DNA from: Kutzneria sp. CA-103260
GTDB lineage: Bacteria > Actinomycetota > Actinomycetes > Mycobacteriales > Pseudonocardiaceae
Direction: 5' to 3'
Assembly (NCBI RefSeq): GCF_018263855.1
Contig: NZ_CP073318.1
Coordinates: 6,820,001 to 6,884,000 of the forward strand
Length of the DNA: 64,000 bases
Made by a program: the position numbers and the translations under genes. Below are positions 46,059 through 54,582 of the stretch, one piece after another (the stretch's first letter is position 1; the number at the start of each line of letters is the position of its first letter). The notes under the pieces are model-generated. The model searched no databases. It saw only the letters and a list, made by a program, of their open reading frames with translations, and was not told the DNA's origin.

Positions 46059-49000
46059 GTGGATTTTCGGGTGTTGGGGCCGGTCGAGATCCGCGACGAC
46101 CAGGACCGGGTGATCGGGTTGCGCGGCCAGTTGGATCGAGCGTTGCTGGCCTTGCTGCTGCTCAACGCCAACACCCCGGTGTCGGTAGGATCTCTGGCCT
46201 CCCGCATGTGGGAGGACCGCGACCCGCCCAAAGACGGTGTGACCGGCTATCTGCAGGACCTGCGCAAGGCGCTGCGGGACAGTGTCGGGGAGGCGGCGCG
46301 GGTCGCTCCGGCACGCGGCACCACCATGATCACCCTGGATGCGGGGTGTGTGGATGTGGTGCGGTTCCGGGAATACCTGGCTGCCGCTCGTCACACCGCC
46401 GACCCGGAGCAGGTGGCGGTCGCGGCGAGGGCGGCGTTGGCGGAGTGGCGCGGGACGGCGTTGCAGAATCTGGATGACGCCAAGAGGTGGGTAGCCGCCC
46501 AGCGGCACAACCTCGACGAGCTGCGCGGTGAGGCATGGCGGCTGCTGTTTGAGGCCGAACTCGCGTTGGGACGGCATGTGCGGGTGCTGGGCGAGATCGG
46601 CGAGCCGCTGGCGGTGTGGCCCCAGGACGAGGCACTGGTGCGGTTGCAGATGTTGGCCTTGTACCGGGCCGGTCGAGGGCCACGGGCGCTTGCGGTGTAC
46701 CGGGAATTCCGCGCCCGTGTGGTGCAGGAGCACGGCATCGAGCCCGGCACCGAGCTTGGTGATCTGCACATTCGCATCCTCAACGGCGACCCCGCCCTGG
46801 ACGCCCCAGCAGTGGATTCATCTGGGCGGGTGGAGGCGGTGGTGGGATTGCCGGCACGTCCGATGTTGGTCGGCCGCACCACCGAGGTCGAGCAGCTGTG
46901 TGGCCTGCTCGCGCCAACCGCCCGCCTGGGGACGGTGGTGATCAGCGCTGCGGTGGGTGGGCTGCCGGGGGTGGGTAAGACCACTCTGGCCGTCTACGCC
47001 GCCCACGAGGCCGCAGAGGCGGGTTGGTTTCCCGGCGGGGTCCTGTTTGTGGACATGCACGGCTACTCCCCGATACCACTTCTGCCGGAACAAGCCCTGT
47101 TCTCCCTGCTGATACAACTCGGACTGCCATTGGAACGGCTGCGCGGGACCGGGCAGGACCATGAGGTGCTGTACCGGTCCACGCTGGCCGCCCGGGCCCG
47201 CGCCGGTCAGCGGTTCCTGATCATCGCTGACAACGCCAGCATGGCGGAGCAGGTGCGGCCGCTGCTGCCGGGCACACCCGAGCACCGGCTGCTGATCACT
47301 TCCCGACATCAACTCGGCCTGGAGGGGACCCGCCAGCTCGACATGGACGTCCTCACCCCCGAAGCCGCGGTGGCGATGCTGGACCGGCACCTGCGCGGGG
47401 CCCGCTCCGGCGACGGCCGGTTCACCACCTCGCCCGACGCGGCGGCGAAGGTCGCCCAGTTGTGTGGGTATTTGCCGTTGGCATTGCGGATCAGCGCCGC
47501 GCTGCTGGCCGCCGACCCCGGCCAGCCCGTGGCCGAACTCGCCGACGACCTCGCGGACGTGGGAAGGCGCTTGCGAGTGTTGGACTACGACGGCAGCTAC
47601 GCCGTGCACGTCGCGTTCGACCTGTCCTACCAGAAGCTGCGGCCGGAGCTGGCGCGATTGTTCCGGCTGCTGGCACATGCCCCGGGCCCGCAGATCAGCA
47701 CCGAGGCCGCCGCCGCGTTGACCGGGCAGCCCTTGGACACCACTCGACGCCAGATGCAGGAACTACACCGGGCGCATCTGGTGGACACGGGCGCCCCGCG
47801 TGGGTGGTGGCACTTCCACGACCTGATTGCCCTCTACGCGCGAGACCGCACCGACCGCGACGACACGGCGGCCGAACGCGAGCATGCACTCACCCGCCTG
47901 CTCGACCACTACCTAGCAACCACCCGCGCCGCCAACGACCACCTCGACCCGTGCATCACCCCCACCGAGCGGGCGGCCAGGTTCGCTGATCGCGCGCAAG
48001 CGTTGGCGTGGTTGGATGCTGAGCATCCCGCCTTAGCCGCCACCATCGCCCACACCGCCGGCACAGACCGCAGCCGGTATGCCATCGACATCGCCCGCCA
48101 CCTGTGCGACTTCTACAAGCTGCGTAAGCACCCGGTGGAGTGGCATTCCGTCACGCGTCATGCTCTGGATGCGGTACGACACACCACCGACCGCCACACC
48201 CACGCCACCGCCCTCAACCACCATGGTCAAGCACTCGCCTACGCACGCCGATTCGACGAAGCCATCGCCTACTACGACCAAGCCCTCCAGATCCGCCGTG
48301 AGGTCGGCGACCGCCAGGGCGAAGGCAGCACGTTGAACAACCTCGGCAACGTCTACAGGGACTTGCGGCGGTTCGAGGACGCCATCGCCCACTACGAGCA
48401 GGCACTGCCGATCCGCCGTGAGGTCGGCGACCGGTACGGCGAAGGCAGCACGTTGAACAACCTCGGCAACGTCTACAGGGACTTGCGGCGGTTCGAGGAC
48501 GCCATCGCCCACTACGAGCAGGCACAGCCGATCCACCGTGAGGTCGGCGACCGGCACGGCGAAGGCATGACGGTGAACAACCTCGGCCTCGTCTATAGGG
48601 ATTTGCGGCGGTTCGAGGACGCCATCGCCTGCTTCGAGCAGGCACAGCCGATCCACCGTGAGGTCGGCTATCGCCAGGGCGAAGGCGACACGTTGAACGA
48701 CCTCGGCCTCGTCTGTTGGCAGTTGCGGCGGTTCGAGGACGCCATCGCCTACTACGAGCAGGCACTGCCGATCCGCCGTGAGGTCGGAGATCGGTATCGC
48801 GAAGGCATGACGGTGAACAACCTCGGCCTCGTCTACGCGCAGTTGGAGCGATTTGAGGAGGCCATAGCTTGCTTCAAGCAGGCATTGCCAATCCGCCGTG
48901 AGGTCGGTGATCAGTATGGCGAAGGCAGCACGTTGAACAACCTCGGTGCCGTCTATGCAGCGTTGGGGCGGTTTGAGGAGGCCATAGCATGCTACGACCA

Positions 49001-49454
49001 GGCCATACCGATCTGGCGAGAGGCCGGTGACCGGTATGGCGAAGGCAGCACGTTGAACAACCTCGGCCTCGTCTATAAGGAGTTGCAGCGGTATGACGAG
49101 GCCATCGCCTGCTACGAGCACGCGCTGCCGATCCGCCGCGAGGTCGGCGACCACCAGGGCGAAGGCCACACGCTGAACAACCTCGGAGCCGCCTACCAGC
49201 AGATGCAGCGGTTTGACGAGGTGGTCGATGCCTACCAGCTGGCGCTGGACGTGCTTCATGAGGTCAACGATGGATATGAAGAGGCGATGGCGTTGCGCGG
49301 GTTGGGAGAGGCGCGGCTTGCCCAAGGCGAGCAAGCCGAGGCCCGACGATGGTGGGCTGAGGCGTTGGCCGTGTTGGCTCAGTTCTCTGATGCCACCGCG
49401 CAGCAGCAGACCGAGGAGATCCGCGCGCTGGTCGCCAGCCTGGACGATACCTGA
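46059..49454 (+). CDS. SARP-type regulator with NB-ARC and TPR domains (AfsR-like)
   Basis: A 1,131-residue regulator. Residues 1-95 form the OmpR-type winged helix (FRVLGPVEIRDDQDRVIGL, SVGSLASRMW). Residues about 100-245 are the BTAD helical domain (VDVVRFREYLAAAR, ARVVQEHGIEPGTEL). The NB-ARC ATPase has Walker A GLPGVGKTTLAVYAA near residue 301 and RFLIIADNAS. The C-terminal 360 residues are TPRs, nine of them exactly 40 residues long. AfsR-like proteins bind direct repeats near target promoters and activate them; here the neighbouring peptide transporter or a pathway outside the window may be the target. GGAGG lies six bases before the GTG at 46059. Confidence 0.88.
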   Translation: MDFRVLGPVEIRDDQDRVIGLRGQLDRALLALLLLNANTPVSVGSLASRMWEDRDPPKDGVTGYLQDLRKALRDSVGEAARVAPARGTTMITLDAGCVDVVRFREYLAAARHTADPEQVAVAARAALAEWRGTALQNLDDAKRWVAAQRHNLDELRGEAWRLLFEAELALGRHVRVLGEIGEPLAVWPQDEALVRLQMLALYRAGRGPRALAVYREFRARVVQEHGIEPGTELGDLHIRILNGDPALDAPAVDSSGRVEAVVGLPARPMLVGRTTEVEQLCGLLAPTARLGTVVISAAVGGLPGVGKTTLAVYAAHEAAEAGWFPGGVLFVDMHGYSPIPLLPEQALFSLLIQLGLPLERLRGTGQDHEVLYRSTLAARARAGQRFLIIADNASMAEQVRPLLPGTPEHRLLITSRHQLGLEGTRQLDMDVLTPEAAVAMLDRHLRGARSGDGRFTTSPDAAAKVAQLCGYLPLALRISAALLAADPGQPVAELADDLADVGRRLRVLDYDGSYAVHVAFDLSYQKLRPELARLFRLLAHAPGPQISTEAAAALTGQPLDTTRRQMQELHRAHLVDTGAPRGWWHFHDLIALYARDRTDRDDTAAEREHALTRLLDHYLATTRAANDHLDPCITPTERAARFADRAQALAWLDAEHPALAATIAHTAGTDRSRYAIDIARHLCDFYKLRKHPVEWHSVTRHALDAVRHTTDRHTHATALNHHGQALAYARRFDEAIAYYDQALQIRREVGDRQGEGSTLNNLGNVYRDLRRFEDAIAHYEQALPIRREVGDRYGEGSTLNNLGNVYRDLRRFEDAIAHYEQAQPIHREVGDRHGEGMTVNNLGLVYRDLRRFEDAIACFEQAQPIHREVGYRQGEGDTLNDLGLVCWQLRRFEDAIAYYEQALPIRREVGDRYREGMTVNNLGLVYAQLERFEEAIACFKQALPIRREVGDQYGEGSTLNNLGAVYAALGRFEEAIACYDQAIPIWREAGDRYGEGSTLNNLGLVYKELQRYDEAIACYEHALPIRREVGDHQGEGHTLNNLGAAYQQMQRFDEVVDAYQLALDVLHEVNDGYEEAMALRGLGEARLAQGEQAEARRWWAEALAVLAQFSDATAQQQTEEIRALVASLDDT
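48241..49320 (+). repeat. Nine 120-bp tandem repeats encoding TPRs
   Basis: Units begin at 48241 and every 120 bp thereafter to 49201. Each encodes a 40-residue repeat of the type RRFEDAIAYYEQALPIRREV followed by GDRYGEGSTLNNLGNVYRDL. The second and third units are almost identical in DNA sequence; the outer ones diverge more. The constant length shows expansion by whole-unit duplication. Confidence 0.9.
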
Positions 49455-49799
49455 CCACGCAGATCGGATACGCCTCGGCATGCTCGCCTGGACCGCAGAT
49501 GATCACGCCGGCACGTGGTCGAGCGTTGGGCCTACGCCGTAGGAGTAGCCTTCCTATTCCTCATCACAGTTCTAGGCAGCTCAGGCGACGGGTAGCGATC
49601 CGGTTCGCGCTGAGACGTCACGGGATCATCTGGGCAGCCTCGTAGGGTGGTTGATTGATAGCGCTGGTAGACAACGCGAGATTTTCGTAGCTGGGTTCAA
49701 CATCCACCCACATGGCGGTCACATCTGGTTGACGGGTCAAGGCACGGTGTTGTGCTGGCAAGCCGTGTTTCGTCGTACCTGACGTGTGAGGGCAGACGA
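49455..49799. other. Intergenic region before the NB-ARC/TPR gene
   Basis: About 345 bp. No gene that I can support; a 70-codon minus-strand frame at 49618-49830 lacks family features. The region is modestly AT-rich near 49.65-49.70 kb and probably holds the promoter of the next gene. No terminator hairpin was evident. Confidence 0.4.
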
Positions 49800-51977
49800 G
49801 TGGAGGGGACAACCAAGCCCACCACGTCACCTGGGCCTACGGTGGCCAATCAGGTGTCGGGTGTGGTCATGGGCACAAGTGTGCAGGTCGGAGTGGTTCA
49901 TGGTGGTGTACATGTTCACGAGGGGCCCTCGGAAGCGCTGGCGGTGGTACCGCAACAGTTGCCGCCGGTTCCGGCACACTTTGTGAACCGTACTGCGGAG
50001 ATGCGGCTATTGGATTCCGCGTTGGCCGAGTGCGGACGCCAGGAAGGCAGGACGGCTCTGGCGCTGGTTGTCGGCCCCGGCGGTGCGGGGAAGACGGCGC
50101 TGGTGGCATCGTGGTGCCGCCGGATGGCGGAGTGTTTTCCCGACGGCCAGTTGTACGCCGATCTTGGCGGGTTCAGCCCGGATGGTTCGGTGGCGCCCGA
50201 GCAGGTCATGGGTGGTTTTGTACGGGCACTGGGGGTGGCGCCGGAGCGGGTGCCCGTCGGGCTGGCAGAGCAAGCAGCGCTGTTTCGGTCGTTGACCGCC
50301 GGACGACGGGTGTTGGTGATGGCCGACAACGCGGTGTCGGCAGCCCAGGTGTGGCCGTTGGTACCGGCCTCAGCGGAGAGCATGGTTGTGGTGACCAGTC
50401 GGTGGCGACTGGGGGGTGTGCTGGCAGAGGGTGGCTGTTTGGTCGAGGTGTCGGCATTGTCTCGGGAACACTCGGTGGCATTGCTGGAACAAACGGTGGA
50501 TCGGGAACGGGTGAGGGCCGAGCCGGACCAGATTGAGGCGTTGGCCGAGTTGTGTGGCGGATTGCCGATCGCGCTGCGGGTGGCCGGCGCTCGATTGGTG
50601 TCCCGTCCACGGTGGACGGTGAGCAGGGTCGTCGCCGAGTTGGCAGACGAGCGGCGGCGGGTTGAGCGGTTGTCGATTGGTGGCGAGGTGTCAGTGGCAG
50701 CCACGCTAGACGTGTCCTATCACGCGTTGTCCGAGCCGGCGGCGCGTTTGTACCGGCTGGTGAGTTGGCATCCCGGCCCGGATTTCGGTGTTGATGTGGC
50801 GGCTGCGGCCATACAGGTGTCTGTTATGGACTCCGACCCGATCCTGGGCGAGTTGGTGGACGCCAGCTTGGTGGAGGAGCCACGGGAAGATCGCTACCGG
50901 TTGCATGATTTGATCCGGCTGCATGCCCGATCCCTGTCCGCCGCGACCGACACCGAGCGCGAACGGCGCCTCGCCGTGGGGCGGATGCTGGCGTGGTATC
51001 TGGATGCCGCAGTGGCGGCGGATCTGGTGGTGATGCCATTGAGGCGCCGGTTCGGCCCACTGTATGACAGTGCGCGGGATGCTCCGTCGACGTTCGCGTC
51101 TGCCACGGAGGCGCTGAGGTGGTTGGAGTCGATGCGACCGCATCTGGTCGATGCGGTGCAGGTCGCCGGGGAAGGCGGCCTCGACGCGGTCTGCTGGCAG
51201 TTGTGCGAGGCATTGTGGGCGTTGTTCTTGCAGCGTAAGCATTTCCACGACTGGTTCGCGACGCACCAAGTGGGCGTGGAGGCTGCGACACGTTGTCAGG
51301 ATGCGCGTGCCGAGATCCGGATGCGGTGCCAGTGGGCGATGGGGTTGCTGGACGCAGGCGAGCTGGATAATGCCCATGAGCAGGCTGTGCTGGCGTTGGA
51401 GTTGGCACGGGGCAGTGATGATGACTACAGCGAGGCAACGGCCCTGGAGCATCTCGGGTTGATCGCCCGAGAACGGCGGCAGTTCGAGCCCGCGTTGAGC
51501 TATCTGCAGGCTGCGCTAGCCATTGACGAGCGGACCGGGCAGCGCCGCGGGGCTGCTTTGCGCTGGGCCAACCTAGGGGAAACGTTGCTGGCTGCCGGTC
51601 AGCACGCCGCAGCGGTGGAGCACCTCCAGCGGGCGCGGATGCTGCTGGCGGCGCTGCCGGACGCGTACAACGAGGCCTATGCGATCAGCAGCCTGGGCTT
51701 GGCCTACCAGTGCGCCGGCGACCTCGGCAAGGCCGGCACCTATCTGATCGAAGCGTTGCAGGCGATGCGCGTGTTGGGGGCCCGATTCCAGCAAGCGCGT
51801 ATCTTGACAGCGCTGGGGCACGTTGCCAATGAAGTTGGCGACCCCACTCGCGCCCGGGACTACCTGGGTGAAGCCCACTACATCTACACGGAGTTGGGTA
51901 GCCCGGAGTCCGATGACCTGCGGCGCCTCATAAAAACTCTCCCACCCACCACCGAGCGCCCGGCTGGCGATCACTGA
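49800..51977 (+). CDS. NB-ARC/TPR protein with amyloid-like N-terminal segment
   Basis: A 725-residue STAND ATPase without a DNA-binding domain. Residues about 14-36 read NQVSGVVMGTSVQVGVVHGG and VHVH, a Gly/Val/Gln/His segment often seen at the N-terminus of actinobacterial NB-ARC proteins and resembling predicted bacterial amyloid signalling sequences. Walker A is VVGPGGAGKTALVASW (near residue 90), with RRVLMADNA-type Walker B and GGLPIALRVAGARL as the GLPL motif. The C-terminal part has divergent TPRs (EATALEHLGLIARERRQFEP, AYAISSLGLAYQCAGDLGKA). The GTG at 49800 has GAGGG seven bases upstream. It could be a conflict-system sensor whose effector is not adjacent, or a plain regulator. Confidence 0.8.
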   Translation: MEGTTKPTTSPGPTVANQVSGVVMGTSVQVGVVHGGVHVHEGPSEALAVVPQQLPPVPAHFVNRTAEMRLLDSALAECGRQEGRTALALVVGPGGAGKTALVASWCRRMAECFPDGQLYADLGGFSPDGSVAPEQVMGGFVRALGVAPERVPVGLAEQAALFRSLTAGRRVLVMADNAVSAAQVWPLVPASAESMVVVTSRWRLGGVLAEGGCLVEVSALSREHSVALLEQTVDRERVRAEPDQIEALAELCGGLPIALRVAGARLVSRPRWTVSRVVAELADERRRVERLSIGGEVSVAATLDVSYHALSEPAARLYRLVSWHPGPDFGVDVAAAAIQVSVMDSDPILGELVDASLVEEPREDRYRLHDLIRLHARSLSAATDTERERRLAVGRMLAWYLDAAVAADLVVMPLRRRFGPLYDSARDAPSTFASATEALRWLESMRPHLVDAVQVAGEGGLDAVCWQLCEALWALFLQRKHFHDWFATHQVGVEAATRCQDARAEIRMRCQWAMGLLDAGELDNAHEQAVLALELARGSDDDYSEATALEHLGLIARERRQFEPALSYLQAALAIDERTGQRRGAALRWANLGETLLAAGQHAAAVEHLQRARMLLAALPDAYNEAYAISSLGLAYQCAGDLGKAGTYLIEALQAMRVLGARFQQARILTALGHVANEVGDPTRARDYLGEAHYIYTELGSPESDDLRRLIKTLPPTTERPAGDH

Positions 51978-52400
51978 CGCGAAAACGCCCGCCCGGGTCA
52001 TTCTTGTGTGGACCGTCGTGGGAAGGGAGTTAGTCATCACAGGGAAGCTCAGCTGTGTGCCGTCCCGGCACCCGATCACGGCCGCCCCCTCCAGAAGATC
52101 GACGACCGCGGCGCAACCAGGGTGCTGCCGCCAGATCTCACTCCTGACAGCACTTCGATTGGCACCTGCCCCCATAGCGCCGTCACGGATAGTGATGTCC
52201 ACAAGGCCACGCCACCGACCCGGGTAGCCCGGATCGGTGGCCACATAGTCGGCCACGAGGTAACTGTCCATCCCGAACCTACCTGAGTTCGCTGCTGCGC
52301 TAGCGAAGTCCTGATGTCCGGCCGGTCCGCTTACCGCCACGACGATGCAGTCGTCCGTGGGGCACGCCAGTACTCGGGTAAGGACATGGTGCACCTGCAT
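51573..52400 (-). CDS. Hypothetical protein, 3' end antisense to the NB-ARC gene
   Basis: The ATG at 52400 has AAGGGAGA six bases upstream and follows the GT-B-like gene's stop by about 40 nt, so it is probably translated as the second gene of a minus-strand unit. The first 140 residues look like a true protein (MQVHHVLTRVLACPTDDCIV, YPGRWRGLVDITIRDGAMGA). The remaining 135 lie wholly within the antisense of the NB-ARC coding region and look like shadow sequence. The original 3' end may have been lost in a rearrangement. I do not recognise a family. Only the non-overlapping part deserves confidence. Confidence 0.45.
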   Translation of the reverse strand: MQVHHVLTRVLACPTDDCIVVAVSGPAGHQDFASAAANSGRFGMDSYLVADYVATDPGYPGRWRGLVDITIRDGAMGAGANRSAVRSEIWRQHPGCAAVVDLLEGAAVIGCRDGTQLSFPVMTNSLPTTVHTRMTRAGVFASVIASRALGGGWESFYEAPQVIGLRATQLRVDVVGFTQVVPGASGVANFIGNVPQRCQDTRLLESGPQHAHRLQRFDQIGAGLAEVAGALVGQAQAADRIGLVVRVRQRRQQHPRPLEVLHRCGVLTGSQQRFP

Positions 52401-52441
52401 CACCGATCTCCCTTCATCCCTTGTCACGTCGTGGACAGAAG

Positions 52442-53650
52442 TCAGATCAGCCGCGGTAGCGGCACCGGCTCGACGACCGCCGGGGTGTCGGGTTGGGGCA
52501 ACTCCATCAACCGATACAGCGTCGCCTGGATCAGCGGCGCGGAGCGGCCCGCGACCGAAGTCAGCCGCTCGACGATCGTGTTTGCCATGCCGGGCGGGTG
52601 GGCGCTTACGGCCATGTCACACTGTTCGGCCAAGGGCCGATCAGCCCGCAATCGCGACGCTACCGAGTGCAGGTAAGCGCCGGTCGACGCGGGATGGACG
52701 TCCGTGTCGGGAAACGATGCCAGCGTGACCGATGCTCCCATCGCCGCTCCGTACAGGGTCGCCGAGCCGTGGTCACCGATCACCCAGTCCGCAGCGATCA
52801 AGGCTGCCCGCCACCCTTCCTCGGGTGGCACCAGACGTAGTCCGGCACGGCGGCCGGCGGCCAGCCACGCTCGCACCTGCCAGGGGCCGTGCCAGTACCA
52901 GATCAACGGGTGCAGCACGCAGACGACTTGGAACTGGTCGACGGGCAGTTCGGCCGCCAACCGGGGCAACAGGTCAGAGCAGCGCCCCAGCAAACCTTGC
53001 GGCCCCCAGGTTGAGCTGACCACAACCAGTCGGCGGCCGTCATCTACGCCCAACGCCTTCCGGTAGTCGTCGCGGTAGGGCTGGCTGACCAGCATCCGGT
53101 CCAGACATGGATCACCGATCACCACCGCGCTCGGCAGCGCCTCCGGGCATCCCTCGGCGAGCAACTCCATCTGCTTGTCGTGAGACAGCGCCACTACAGC
53201 GGGCAATACCGCGCCGTCCCAAACGAGCCACTGCGGCCCCAACCCGAACACCACTCGTTTCGAGCGCAGCATGCCCGGCCGCTGCACCGAATACTTGTTC
53301 CGATCAGCGCCGTGTGCGAATACGACCAGTGGGGCGTGCAGGTCCTGGAGGTGCCCATGGTCTGCGGCGATCGCGAGATCGAACCGGGTCAGCATGGCCT
53401 GTTCCCACGGCACGATCAACCCGCCGATCCCCGCGAGGAATTCGTCCACCCCGTTGCCGAACACATCTGGCGCCCGCGTGAACACCACCTGAACTCGACG
53501 GTCGGCCCCCAACAGCGGCACGATGTCGAGCAACCGAGTACCGGCTGTAACGGTGTGCACGACAACCAGCACCGTCCGGCGAGCCGTGGTCGGGTAGAGG
53601 TAGTCCGTGTCCGGGCCGATCGGTCCGCGAGCCCACTGCTGCGCTGCCAT
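52442..53650 (-). CDS. GT-B-like conserved protein (often labelled translation initiation factor 2 in Streptomyces)
   Basis: A 402-residue cytosolic protein. The N-terminal half has Rossmann-like strands (TVLVVVHTVTAGTRLLDIVP, RVQVVFTRAPDVF). The C-terminal half has RLVVVSSTWGPQGLLGR, VCVLHPLIWYWHG and WVIGDHGSATLYGAAMGASV, which recall GT-B enzymes of the CDP-glycerol phosphotransferase / UDP-GlcNAc epimerase kind. Actinobacterial homologues, as I recall, carry an unjustified translation-factor name. The activity is unknown; a nucleotide-sugar or nucleotide-alcohol ligand is plausible. GGGGAGAAGCG precedes the ATG at 53650. It forms a two-gene unit with the ORF ending at 51573. Confidence 0.65.
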   Translation of the reverse strand: MAAQQWARGPIGPDTDYLYPTTARRTVLVVVHTVTAGTRLLDIVPLLGADRRVQVVFTRAPDVFGNGVDEFLAGIGGLIVPWEQAMLTRFDLAIAADHGHLQDLHAPLVVFAHGADRNKYSVQRPGMLRSKRVVFGLGPQWLVWDGAVLPAVVALSHDKQMELLAEGCPEALPSAVVIGDPCLDRMLVSQPYRDDYRKALGVDDGRRLVVVSSTWGPQGLLGRCSDLLPRLAAELPVDQFQVVCVLHPLIWYWHGPWQVRAWLAAGRRAGLRLVPPEEGWRAALIAADWVIGDHGSATLYGAAMGASVTLASFPDTDVHPASTGAYLHSVASRLRADRPLAEQCDMAVSAHPPGMANTIVERLTSVAGRSAPLIQATLYRLMELPQPDTPAVVEPVPLPRLI

Positions 53651-53909
53651 CGCTTCTCCCCTGGTCAGAACTTGTGCGGAGAGCATCGCTGAGGGCGGTG
53701 GGGCAGCAGCCGGGACATTAACGGGGACATCGAGCGGGCACAGGGAGCCCGAATGGGTGACAACGTTGCACGGTCAAGGTCGCCGTCCCCACGCGAGCGG
53801 GCTGTTCCGGAACTGATGCTGGTTACGCGACACAGCAGCCATGTGGGTTCGCGGTGGGCCGTGCGCGGCCATCGCAGGAATGTCAGGGGTATCTGGTTGA
53901 GTAGTCCCC

Positions 53910-54582
53910 GTGAGCGTGTGGTGGGTGAATCAGGGCCGTACTTACGCTGCCGAACGCGATGGCAGCTTCCTGTGGGCGCCGATCAGCGGCAAGAACGGTG
54001 TGCGGCCCGCGCACTGGACCGCGATGAGCATGGTCCGCCCCGGCGATGTCGTCCTGCACTACGCCAACGGCGCAATCAGGGCTGTCAGTCGCGCTCCCCA
54101 ACCTGCAGTCCCGGCTGCGCGACCGCAGTCGCTGCCAACGGATCTGTGGGAGGCCGAGGGCTGGCTCCTTCGCGTGAGCATGCAGGAGCTGGCCGAGCCG
54201 ATCGGGCGGGACGAGATCCCATCGCCGCTGCGTATGCAGTGGTCACAGCCGATGTTCACCGCGCAAGGCACTGTCAACCAGGGGTACCTGTTCCCGGTCG
54301 GGCTGGAGTGGTTCGCGCACTTCAGTCACCTGTTCGCGGACCGTCTGGCCGGCACGGCGGCGCACCAGCCGGATACGCCCGTCGAGGTTCGCGAGGGCGC
54401 CGAGATGCTGCTGCGCGGTCTACTCGGCCAGAAACTAGAGACGCTGAGTGGTGCAGAGAACTTCATCACAGCGGTTTCAGGTGACAACGTTGTTGTAGCT
54501 ACGAATCAATCGCCTGGTGGGCAACCTGTCCCGATTGCGACCGTGCAGGCCGCGCTGGACACGTTGCGCCGTGAGGTGTCGG
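53910..54582 (+). pseudogene. EVE-like N-terminal half of an EVE-HNH endonuclease, interrupted by IS481
   Basis: From the GTG at 53910 the protein reads SVWWVNQGRTYAAERDGSFL, then AHWTAMSMVRPGDVVLHYAN and GAIRAVSRAP, the opening of the EVE-like (PUA-related) domain found in front of HNH nucleases. Such domains bind modified bases in DNA. The native sequence ends at codon ...LDTLRREVS, where the IS481-family element begins at 54583. Joining 54582 to 56565 gives one 427-codon protein whose C-terminal half carries the HNH site. As it stands the frame runs into the element and stops at 54647 after about 20 foreign residues. The host gene is therefore inactivated. Confidence 0.82.

Noticed and set aside
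48241-49320. Regular 120-bp repeats that could look like a CRISPR or satellite array
   Set aside because: They are in frame, encode TPRs, and have no spacer/repeat alternation.
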